Source: Pedobacter terrae (lineage in GTDB: Bacteria; Bacteroidota; Bacteroidia; Sphingobacteriales; Sphingobacteriaceae). From it: a DNA stretch of 49,356 bases. Location: NCBI RefSeq assembly GCF_900100705.1, contig NZ_FNCH01000032.1, positions 1 through 49,356 of the forward strand. The letters run 5' to 3'. The notes beneath the pieces were generated by a model. That model was not told the DNA's origin. It saw only the letters and a list, made by a program, of their open reading frames with translations, and searched no databases. The translations under genes were made by a program, and so were the position numbers. This document shows positions 8,386 to 15,386 of the stretch, one piece after another (positions within the stretch are counted from its first letter, which is position 1; each line of letters opens with the position of its first letter).

Positions 8386-11367
8386 TTATTTCTTTTCTGC
8401 AGAACTACCCAAATCGATTACGATAGGCGTAGAGATACATAATGATGAGTACGTACCGATGATACGACCGATTAACAAGGCAAAGATAAATCCGCGGATG
8501 CTATCACCACCAAAAATAAAGATAACCAATAACACGAAGAATACGGTTAATGAAGTTAAAATGGTACGGCTTAAGGTGCTGTTCAACGCGAAGTTGATTA
8601 AGTTGTTACGCGCCTCGCCATGTAAATCTTCTTTACCAGATTCCTTTAATTTCTCACGGATACGGTCGAATACAACAACAGTCTCTGTCATGGTGTAACC
8701 CATTACCGTTAAAATTGCAGCGATAAAATCCTGACCAATTTCTAATGAGAATGGCATCACACCGTCTAAAATAGTATAGAAAGATAATACCATTAAAACG
8801 TCGTGGAATAACGCGATTACTGCACCTAAACCATACTGCCATTTTTTGAATCGTACTACGATGTAGATAAACATGAATAAACAGGAGATCAATACGGCGT
8901 AGAAAGCTCCGTTTACAATATCACTTGCAATGATAGGGGTTACTTTTTGCGAACTTACAATTTCATATTTAGCACCTGCTAAACCTTTATTTAAAGCATC
9001 TTCTACAACTTTATCCGTTTTAATGTCCTGATCTTCGATGTGGAAAGTAGTGGTAATTTTTACCTGGCTATCTTCACCTGCAGTTTTAACCTCAGGCGTT
9101 TCGTTACCGAAAACAGGGTTTAACTTGGTTTTTAAATCTTCAGTATTAACTGCTTTATCAAAGTGAACCAAATAAGTTCTACCCCCTTTAAAGTCTACAC
9201 CTAAATTTAAACCGCCATTTTTGAAGTACATACCAATACCCGCAATAATGATGATGGTAGAGATAATATAATAGATTTTACGACGGCCAACAAAATTGAA
9301 GGCTAAGTTTTTAAATGCATTACGGGTTAAGCTATTATCGAAACTTACTTCGATTTTGCGGTTTAATAACGATTCGAAAACTACTCTCGAAATGGCTACA
9401 GCTGCAAATAATGATGAAAGGATACCGATACATAAAGTAGTGGCGAAACCTTGAACCGGACCGCTACCAAAAACGTAAAGGATCGCTCCTAAAATGAATA
9501 AAGTAACGTTTGAGTCAATAATCGACGGCATTGCATGTTTAAAACCTTCTTTAATTGCCGTGGCCGTGTTCTTACCATGCGCAAGTTCTTCACGTACACG
9601 CTCAAAAATAAGGATGTTTGCATCTACCGATAAACCAATGGTTAATACGATACCCGCAATACCAGGTAAGGTTAATACCGCACCAAGTGATACCAGGATA
9701 CCAATGATGAAGAATAAGTTGATTAACAAGGCAAAGTTAGCCACCCAACCTGCGCGGTGATAATACAACGCCATGAAGATTAAGATAACGATAAAGGCAA
9801 TCACGAATGAGATTAAACCATCGTGAATAGCTTGTGCACCTAAAGTTGGACCAACTACATAACTACCGGCAATACGTGCAGGAGCAGGCAATTTACCAGC
9901 TTTTAAGATGTTTGATAAATCTTTAGTATCCGCTTGGGTAAAGTTACCGGTGATTGAAGAAACACCACCAGCAATTTCGTTCTGAACGGTAGGAGCAGAA
10001 TAAACCTGATTATCTAATACAATGGCAATAGATTTTTTGTTATTTGGATCAGCAGCAGCTTCAGCAGTAATTTTTTTCCATTTGGCAGAACCTTCACTGG
10101 TCATGTACATGGTTACTTCCGGTTTACCTTTTTGATCGAAATCAGCACGCGAATCGCTGATGGCTTCACCACCTAAATCTGGTTTGCCATCGGCACTAAC
10201 CACCTTAATGGCATATAATTCGAAAATTTTCGAACCTTCTCTAGGTTTAACACTCCACATAAATTTCATCGTAGATGGAATAGATGCAGCAACTTCAGGA
10301 AGTTTTAAATAAGCATTAACCTTTGCGGTATCTTTTTGTAACGACATACCAACTACTGCACCAGGCATTAATTGTTGTTGTCCGTTTTCGCCTTGGTAAA
10401 TTGGAAGGTTAAGAACAGCATAAAGTGGGTTAGATTTAATCAATTCGGCTTTAACTGCGCTCGAATCTTTTTTACCCAAGCCAGCAAGTTTGCCACCTTT
10501 GGCTGTAGTATCTTTAGCAGCAGCTTTTTCTAGGCCCGCTAATTTACCACCTGCAGCAGGAGCAGCTGTAGTATCTTTTGCCGCAGGAGCATCAGTTTTT
10601 AATGTTGCTGCTAAAATTTTATTGATGTTTTCTAATAACGGAGCAACTTCTTGTACCTGGTATACTTGCCAGAACTGTAATTCTGCAGACCCCTGTAAAA
10701 GTTTAGCAATACGCTCTTTATCCTGTACACCTGGCATTTCGATTAAGATACGGTTACTACCTTCTTGTTTTTGCATGTTCGGACTAACTACACCGAAACC
10801 ATCAATACGTGAACGTAAAACTGTAAATGAACGATCGATAGCACTGGTTGCTTCTTTCTCTAAGAAAGATTCAACTTCATTATTGCTTGCATTAGGTTTT
10901 AACTGAGATGCGTTATCTTGATTAGAAAAATAATCTGCAAGTTTTACTCCAGGGCTTAATTTTTCGAATTCATCAACAAAAATTTTGATGTAATCTTTAC
11001 CACCGGCATTTAATTGAATCTGTGCGTTTTGAATGGCTTTGTTGAAGTTAGCATCAGTAGGGTTGCCCGCTAATGATTTTACCAACTCCGCTAACGATAT
11101 TTCCATCGTTACGTTCATTCCGCCTTTTAAGTCCAGACCCAAATTAATCTCTTTCGCTTTTACCTCTTGATAAGTAAATCCAACAACCGGATAAACTTTT
11201 ACGGTACTCATCGAATCTAAGTAAGCCTTTTCTTTGGCTAAATCACCCTTCGCAGCGTTTTTTGCGTCTTTTTCTACCTTGGATGCTACCAAAGTAAAAG
11301 AAAGTGCGTACGCACAAACGATAGCCAATACTATCGCTATAAACTTAATAAAACCTTTTCCTTGCAT
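8386..11367 (-). CDS. secDF: Protein translocase subunit SecDF (fused SecD-SecF)
   Basis: A 993-residue fusion of SecD and SecF, which use the proton gradient to help SecYEG complete protein export across the inner membrane. The SecD half has a first helix at residues 8-28, LGLDLKGGMNVTMEI, the periplasmic P1 parts LRSRIDGFGV and GVQDKERI, then helices with GLSVDANILIFERVREEL. The SecF half begins near 690 with GLNLGVDFKGGRTY and ends with MTETVVVFDRIREKL. Near residues 263-310 an Ala/Lys/Thr-rich insert duplicates an AAKDTTA..GGKLAGL unit. The gene has its own terminator and a probable promoter. Confidence 0.97.
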   Translation of the reverse strand: MQGKGFIKFIAIVLAIVCAYALSFTLVASKVEKDAKNAAKGDLAKEKAYLDSMSTVKVYPVVGFTYQEVKAKEINLGLDLKGGMNVTMEISLAELVKSLAGNPTDANFNKAIQNAQIQLNAGGKDYIKIFVDEFEKLSPGVKLADYFSNQDNASQLKPNASNNEVESFLEKEATSAIDRSFTVLRSRIDGFGVVSPNMQKQEGSNRILIEMPGVQDKERIAKLLQGSAELQFWQVYQVQEVAPLLENINKILAATLKTDAPAAKDTTAAPAAGGKLAGLEKAAAKDTTAKGGKLAGLGKKDSSAVKAELIKSNPLYAVLNLPIYQGENGQQQLMPGAVVGMSLQKDTAKVNAYLKLPEVAASIPSTMKFMWSVKPREGSKIFELYAIKVVSADGKPDLGGEAISDSRADFDQKGKPEVTMYMTSEGSAKWKKITAEAAADPNNKKSIAIVLDNQVYSAPTVQNEIAGGVSSITGNFTQADTKDLSNILKAGKLPAPARIAGSYVVGPTLGAQAIHDGLISFVIAFIVILIFMALYYHRAGWVANFALLINLFFIIGILVSLGAVLTLPGIAGIVLTIGLSVDANILIFERVREELAHGKNTATAIKEGFKHAMPSIIDSNVTLFILGAILYVFGSGPVQGFATTLCIGILSSLFAAVAISRVVFESLLNRKIEVSFDNSLTRNAFKNLAFNFVGRRKIYYIISTIIIIAGIGMYFKNGGLNLGVDFKGGRTYLVHFDKAVNTEDLKTKLNPVFGNETPEVKTAGEDSQVKITTTFHIEDQDIKTDKVVEDALNKGLAGAKYEIVSSQKVTPIIASDIVNGAFYAVLISCLFMFIYIVVRFKKWQYGLGAVIALFHDVLMVLSFYTILDGVMPFSLEIGQDFIAAILTVMGYTMTETVVVFDRIREKLKESGKEDLHGEARNNLINFALNSTLSRTILTSLTVFFVLLVIFIFGGDSIRGFIFALLIGRIIGTYSSLCISTPIVIDLGSSAEKK

Positions 11368-11413
11368 TGTTTGTTTAAAATAATTTGTCTTTCGCTGTTT
11401 TTTAACAAGTCGG

Positions 11414-11446
11414 CAAATCTAATTAAATTTTTAAATTATAGAACCC
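11414..11446 (-). promoter_or_regulatory. Probable promoter of secDF
   Basis: Minus strand: TTC (one mismatch to TTG), 19 nt, then a perfect -7 box TAGATTTG at 11414-11421. It leaves a leader of about 40 nt. Confidence 0.45.
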
Positions 11447-11705
11447 CTTAATTGATAATTTATTAACATTAATTTTTGTGGGGCAATAATCCTTCAAGAT
11501 TCATCACGCAGAATTCATTTCGGAGGACTAAATTTTGAATGAAATAGATTGGAAAGCAATTATAGTAGCTTTTGGGCTTTGTTCTAGCCTACTAATGTTT
11601 TAAATCTTTTTCTGCTGTCATGCCCAGGCACGAAGCATCTTTCATATATGGGTTCTTAGAAAAAGACAAAATGATAGATCTTTTATTGAAAAGCAATACC
11701 TGTGT

Positions 11706-11777
11706 TTCTTTGGCTCCGATAGTCCCGCTGTCCGTTTTATTACGCTACGGTTCATGCTCACTTCCATCGGGTTTAGA
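11706..11777 (-). repeat. Dispersed structured repeat, copy B
   Basis: The minus strand matches copy A at 8206-8268 closely: AAACCCGATGG, GTGAGCAT, AATAAAACGGA and GGACTATCGG all align, with a few extra bases in the middle. It is inverted relative to copy A, about 3.4 kb away, beyond the 5' end of secDF. Confidence 0.75.
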
Positions 11778-11872
11778 TAGGAGGGGTAGAGGTTCTATTC
11801 CCACAGTACAACTTGTAAATAAGATGCTTTGCATTCTTTGCGAAGTTCAGCATTCTTTGCGGTTAAATTGAG

Positions 11873-12376
11873 CTAAATCCTTTCTAAAACCTCAAAAGTA
11901 TAATCGTACTTATTTTTTTCGTCGGCTTTGTGTGATTCACAGCTGATTACTTTCCATTCATTGCGGTCAATTTCAGGGAAAAAAGTATCGGCGTCAAAAC
12001 TATGGTGAATGGTAGTTAAATAAAGTGTCTGCGTTTTAGGTAATGCTTGTTTATAAATCTCAGCACCGCCAACAATAAATACCTGTTTTTCTTCTGTTTT
12101 AGTAATTGCTAAAGCTTCTTCCAGACTATTTACCACTTCAACACCATCAATTTTTAGTTGTGAATCTCTTGTAATCACAATATTTCTACGGTTTGGTAAT
12201 GGTTTGCCAACAGAATCAAAGGTTTTACGCCCCATAATAACGGTATGGCCCGATGTAGTTTGTTTAAAAAACTTTAAATCGGCTGGCATGTGCCATAAAA
12301 GCTGGTTGTTTTTGCCTATTGCGTAATTTTCGCCTATTGCTACGGCTATGGAAAGGTTTTTTGGTTTATTGGTCAT
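11873..12376 (-). CDS. folA: Dihydrofolate reductase
   Basis: FolA reduces dihydrofolate to tetrahydrofolate with NADPH, restoring the folate that thymidylate synthase oxidises. The 167-residue sequence has AIGKNNQLLWHMPADLKFFK (folate site with the acidic Asp), TVIMGRKTFDSVGKPLPNRRNIV (NADPH site), VFIVGGAEIYKQAL and TFFPEID. It is transcribed in the same direction as thyA but is separated from it by a four-helix-bundle gene. Its start codon lies inside a TGACCAA heptad repeat, so the first residues (MTNKPKN) are repeat-derived. Confidence 0.96.
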   Translation of the reverse strand: MTNKPKNLSIAVAIGENYAIGKNNQLLWHMPADLKFFKQTTSGHTVIMGRKTFDSVGKPLPNRRNIVITRDSQLKIDGVEVVNSLEEALAITKTEEKQVFIVGGAEIYKQALPKTQTLYLTTIHHSFDADTFFPEIDRNEWKVISCESHKADEKNKYDYTFEVLERI

Positions 12377-12396
12377 TGGTCATTCGTTTATTAGTC
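12362..12396 (-). repeat. Heptad repeat overlapping the folA start
   Basis: Minus strand reads GACTAAT, AAACGAA, TGACCAA, TGACCAA, TAAACCA. The folA ATG falls within it. Its AATGACCAATAAAC portion is a perfect 14-nt inverted match to 12918-12931. Confidence 0.75.
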
Positions 12397-12467
12397 CCTG
12401 CATGGGGTATTAAGCAAAGTTTATTATACCTGGTTTCGACATGCATCAACGATAAGTTAAAATTTAA

Positions 12468-12827
12468 TTAGATTTTGCCAATATACTTAATATAAGCATT
12501 CAGTTTTAAATGGATAATTTGTAGTTCAGCATAAAGTTCTAAATAACAGTCTTCAGATATTAAATTTCTGTTCTTTGATTTCCTTAGAAAAGATTTTACT
12601 TCTAAAACGGAGCCCCTGCTATAGTAACAAAAGTTTTTGTTCTCTTTAAAATGGTATCGGCCATACCCTTCTGCAATATTTGCACTAATAGAATCAGCTG
12701 CCCTGCATATTTGCTTTCCGATGGTATCTTTCGCAAAATAATCCCATCTCATAACAATATCCCATATTTTATCAGAAATTAATTCTGATAGATTATAAAC
12801 TTCTAAGTCCTCTAGTTTGTAATTCAT
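12468..12827 (-). CDS. Four helix bundle protein (23S rRNA intervening-sequence protein family)
   Basis: A 119-residue helical protein with the family hallmark ICRAADSISANIAEGYGR near residues 40-57. Relatives were first found inside 23S rRNA intervening sequences and are common as orphan genes in Bacteroidota; their function is unknown. Here it lies between thyA and folA on the same strand, in a 540-nt segment bounded by a 14-nt inverted repeat. The arrangement suggests insertion into a former thyA-folA pair. The local sequence is more AT-rich than its neighbours. Confidence 0.9.
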   Translation of the reverse strand: MNYKLEDLEVYNLSELISDKIWDIVMRWDYFAKDTIGKQICRAADSISANIAEGYGRYHFKENKNFCYYSRGSVLEVKSFLRKSKNRNLISEDCYLELYAELQIIHLKLNAYIKYIGKI

Positions 12828-12898
12828 TTTTCATACAGTTTAAGTGAATTTTATATTTCGGGATGATCTATAAAATCAACTGCTTAGTTCTGCACCCA

Positions 12899-12933
12899 AA
12901 CAAATGAACAATTGGCTAATGACCAATAAACAA
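12899..12933 (+). repeat. Heptad repeat downstream of thyA
   Basis: Consecutive 7-mers AACAAAT, GAACAAT, TGGCTAA, TGACCAA and TAAACAA end just before the thyA stop. They are the same words, inverted, as at the folA start. Confidence 0.75.
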
Positions 12934-12936
12934 ATA

Positions 12937-13758
12937 TTACACCGCAACAATACCTTTAATATGCGGATGCGCTTCGTAATTTTCCAGTGTAAAATCTTCA
13001 AACTTAAAATCAAAAATGCTTTTCACTTCAGGATTGATCTTCATAGTCGGGAGTGGTTTAGGCGCCCGGCTTAACTGCAGGTTGGCCTGTTCAATATGGT
13101 TGTTGTATAAATGTGCATCGCCAAGGGTGTGGATAAAATCTCCGGCTTGTAAATCGCAAACCTGTGCCACCATCATGGTAAGCAGCGCATAAGATGCAAT
13201 GTTAAAAGGCACCCCAAGGAAAATATCGGCACTTCGCTGATATAATTGTAAACTAAGCGTGCCCTTTGTTTCCCCCTTGAGGGGGTTAGGGGGTGCCACA
13301 TAGAATTGAAAAAAAGCGTGACAAGGGGGCAAAGCCATATTTTCAATTTCTGCTACATTCCAGGCAGAAACAATAATCCTGCGGGAATCGGGATTGTTTT
13401 TGATGGTGTTGATGATATTGGTGATCTGATCAATATGTTGCCCCTCTGGTGTTGGCCAGCTTCTCCATTGTGAACCATAAACAGGTCCAAGATTGCCGTT
13501 TTCATCGGCCCACTCATCCCATATACGCACACCATTCTCTTTAAGGTATTTAATGTTGGTATCGCCGGTTAAAAACCAGATCAGCTCGTGAATAATAGAT
13601 TTTAAGTGCAGTTTTTTCGTCGTTACCATCGGAAAACCTTCCTGAAGGTTAAAACGCATCTGATAGCCAAAAACACTTATGGTTCCGGTACCGGTACGAT
13701 CGTGCTTTTGAGCGCCATGATCCAGTACATGCTGCATTAAATCTAAATATTGTTTCAT
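12937..13758 (-). CDS. thyA: Thymidylate synthase with an in-frame palindromic repeat insertion
   Basis: ThyA methylates dUMP to dTMP using methylenetetrahydrofolate. The catalytic Cys146 lies in LPPCHAFFQFYV; RTGTGTISVFG, the DSRRIIVSAWN phosphate-binding Arg pair, QLYQRSADIFLGVPFNIASY and HIKGIVAV are all present. At 273 residues it is nine longer than the 264-residue E. coli enzyme. The difference falls right after FYVA, where a DGK-type hairpin turn is replaced by PPNPLKGETKGT, encoded by a C-run/G-run palindrome at 13270-13296. All catalytic motifs remain intact, so the enzyme is probably active. Confidence 0.96.
   Translation of the reverse strand: MKQYLDLMQHVLDHGAQKHDRTGTGTISVFGYQMRFNLQEGFPMVTTKKLHLKSIIHELIWFLTGDTNIKYLKENGVRIWDEWADENGNLGPVYGSQWRSWPTPEGQHIDQITNIINTIKNNPDSRRIIVSAWNVAEIENMALPPCHAFFQFYVAPPNPLKGETKGTLSLQLYQRSADIFLGVPFNIASYALLTMMVAQVCDLQAGDFIHTLGDAHLYNNHIEQANLQLSRAPKPLPTMKINPEVKSIFDFKFEDFTLENYEAHPHIKGIVAV
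13270..13296 (-). repeat. C/G-rich palindromic element inserted in frame in thyA
   Basis: Minus strand reads CACCCCCTAACCCCC then TCAAGGGGGAAA, a hairpin of CCCCC and GGGGG arms. It encodes PPNPLKGE in the reading frame of thyA. A related CACCTAAACCCC-TTGT-GGGG occurs inverted just upstream of the thyA ATG. Confidence 0.8.
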
Positions 13759-13759
13759 A

Positions 13760-13784
13760 CACCTAAACCCCTTGTGGGGCTTTT
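13760..13784 (+). repeat. C/G-rich palindrome in the thyA leader
   Basis: CACCTAAACCCC, TTGT, GGGGCTTTT. It resembles the element inserted inside thyA and lies within one or two nt of the thyA start, so it would form a small hairpin in the 5' leader. Confidence 0.55.
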
Positions 13785-13929
13785 AATTTCAAATAAATAA
13801 TTAATTACAAATATCTAAAATTTATCAGGTGTTGGGCATCATTTTTATACACACTGATAAATTACTAACATGGGTTACTTTAATATGGGTAGTCCCGGCC
13901 TCAAGCCAGGACCTACTACATAAAATTTG

Positions 13930-13937
13930 TATGTTTG
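13930..13937 (+). promoter_or_regulatory. Probable -7 box for ispE
   Basis: TATGTTTG matches TAnnTTTG exactly and lies 67 nt before the ispE start. No clear TTTG is seen 17-23 nt upstream, so it is tentative. Confidence 0.35.
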
Positions 13938-13969
13938 CAAATGAGACGGCTGCTGGTTTCGGCACGTTG

Positions 13970-14004
13970 GACTCAGAACTTATGACTCACAACTCAGGAC
14001 TAAA
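13970..14004 (+). repeat. Heptad array abutting the ispE start codon
   Basis: Five consecutive 7-mers, GACTCAG, AACTTAT, GACTCAC, AACTCAG and GACTAAA, end exactly at the base before the ispE ATG. Confidence 0.85.
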
Positions 14005-14808
14005 ATGCTATCGTTCCCCAACGCGAAAATTAACCTTGGCCTAAACATCACCGAAAAACGTGATGATGGTTACCATAATCTGGAAACTGTTTTTTATCCG
14101 ATCAATATCAAGGACGCGGTTGAAATTACTGATGCTGAAGTAACTTCCTGTAAAATACATGGCATTGATGTCCCTGGTGATCCTAATGATAATTTGTGTT
14201 TCAAAGCTTATCAGTTAGTGGAAAAGGATTATGATATTCCTGCCCAGCAAATTAGTTTATTGAAAAATATCCCGGTAGGCGCCGGTTTGGGTGGTGGATC
14301 TGCAGATTGTGCCTTTCTGATTAAACTGTTAAATGATAAATTTAGTTTGGGGATGTCTGTTGAGAGAATGGAGGATTATGCCCGCCAGTTAGGAGCCGAC
14401 TGTGCTTTCTTTATCGAAAATAAACCAGTATACGCATTTAATAAAGGCGACGAATTTGAGAAGTGTGAAATAGATTTATCAGCCTGGTTTAAAGTTTTGG
14501 TTAAACCGCCTGTACATGTAAGTACGGCCGATGCTTACGCACATGTAAAACCGCAAAAACCTTTGCAATCGTTAAAAGAAATTATACATTTGTGTCCAAC
14601 AACATGGAAAAATAAGGTTATCAACGATTTCGAACCATCGGTATTCGCAAAGTATCCCCAAATTCATCAAATAAAAACCAGTTTATATGATGCAGGCGCA
14701 ACATTCGCTTTAATGAGTGGTAGCGGTTCGTCGGTTTTTGCAATTTTTGACCATCCGGTTAAATTGCCAGAGCTGGAAGAAAACAACGTAGTTTATTATA
14801 ATATTTAA
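14005..14808 (+). CDS. ispE: 4-diphosphocytidyl-2-C-methyl-D-erythritol kinase
   Basis: IspE phosphorylates 4-(cytidine 5'-diphospho)-2-C-methyl-D-erythritol, the fourth step of the MEP isoprenoid pathway. The 267-residue GHMP kinase shows the N-terminal SFPNAKINLGLNI, the ATP-binding PVGAGLGGGSADCAF near residues 91-105, GADCAFFI and the C-terminal ALMSGSGSSVFAIF. The start is fixed by the family N-terminus. It heads a rightward series with the OsmC-like gene and metZ; the spacers between them are mostly heptad repeats. No other MEP gene is in the window. Confidence 0.96.
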   Translation: MLSFPNAKINLGLNITEKRDDGYHNLETVFYPINIKDAVEITDAEVTSCKIHGIDVPGDPNDNLCFKAYQLVEKDYDIPAQQISLLKNIPVGAGLGGGSADCAFLIKLLNDKFSLGMSVERMEDYARQLGADCAFFIENKPVYAFNKGDEFEKCEIDLSAWFKVLVKPPVHVSTADAYAHVKPQKPLQSLKEIIHLCPTTWKNKVINDFEPSVFAKYPQIHQIKTSLYDAGATFALMSGSGSSVFAIFDHPVKLPELEENNVVYYNI

Positions 14809-14814
14809 ATAGAG

Positions 14815-14885
14815 CTTAAAGGTTAAAGCAGAAAGACTAAAGCAAATGCGTCTTGATTCTTGATACTAAATACTCGATACTAACA
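14815..14885 (+). repeat. Two heptad arrays filling the ispE-osmC spacer
   Basis: First array: CTTAAAG, GTTAAAG, CAGAAAG, ACTAAAG (14815-14842). Second: TCTTGAT, TCTTGAT, ACTAAAT, ACTCGAT, ACTAACA (14851-14885), ending two nt before the next ATG. Same period, unrelated words. Confidence 0.85.
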
Positions 14886-14887
14886 AA

Positions 14888-15307
14888 ATGAATATTAATC
14901 TAGTCCGCAAGAGCGGTAAATTTAATTTTGAAGCAGAAAACGAAAACGGTTTTACAGTAGAGTTGGATGCAAAAGCTGCCATTGGTGGCGAGGGCAAAGG
15001 TTTCAGGCCGATGGAAATGCTGTTGATCGGTTTAGGTGGCTGCAGTGGTATTGACGTGGTAAATGTATTAGCCAAACAAAAAGAACCACTAAATGACATC
15101 AAAATTGCCATTAATGCTACGCGTAAAGAGGAAGAAATGCCCCCGATTTTTGATGTAATTGATATACGCTTCGATTTATTCGGCGATTTAAGCATCCCAA
15201 AGGTGGAGCGTGCATTAGCCATGACTTTCGATAAATATTGTTCCGTATCAAACATTTTAGGCCGTTCAGCCACAATTAATTTTACTTATACCATAAATAA
15301 GGGATAG
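14888..15307 (+). CDS. OsmC family protein
   Basis: A 139-residue OsmC/Ohr-type protein. The family reduces organic hydroperoxides with two cysteines; one is seen in GGCSGIDVV (about residue 57) and the other in KYCSVSNIL (about 119), at the expected spacing. The N-terminus is short, as in the YhfA-like subgroup, whose substrate is unclear, so a peroxidase role is only inferred. It lies 79 nt downstream of ispE and 79 nt upstream of metZ, both spacers being repeat arrays. Confidence 0.9.
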   Translation: MNINLVRKSGKFNFEAENENGFTVELDAKAAIGGEGKGFRPMEMLLIGLGGCSGIDVVNVLAKQKEPLNDIKIAINATRKEEEMPPIFDVIDIRFDLFGDLSIPKVERALAMTFDKYCSVSNILGRSATINFTYTINKG

Positions 15308-15309
15308 AA

Positions 15310-15386
15310 AAGGTTTAAGGTGTAAGGTGAAAATCTCTATCTAACATCTCAAATCTCATTTCTCACATCTCATATCTCAACATAAA
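15310..15386 (+). repeat. Two heptad arrays filling the osmC-metZ spacer
   Basis: AAGGTTT, AAGGTGT, AAGGTGA (15310-15330) starts right after the osmC stop. CATCTCA, AATCTCA, TTTCTCA, CATCTCA, TATCTCA, ACATAAA (15345-15386) ends at the base before the metZ ATG. Confidence 0.88.

Larger units (their letters stand above)
11368..11872. other. Intergenic region upstream of secDF
   Basis: The 505 nt contain the secDF promoter, a fragment of a common repeat (11616-11644, GTCATG..CACGAAGCATC), dispersed repeat copy B and TTTGCG-type words near 11831-11866. An 83-codon open frame across this area is made of repeat sequence and is not a gene. Confidence 0.6.

Noticed and set aside
11620..11871. 83-codon open frame upstream of secDF
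   Set aside because: It runs through two dispersed repeats and a TTTGCG word region and has no protein-like features.
13970..15386. CRISPR-like array or riboswitch before metZ
   Set aside because: The repeats are 7 nt long with no spacers, and no S-adenosylmethionine riboswitch core was recognised in the 79-nt leader.
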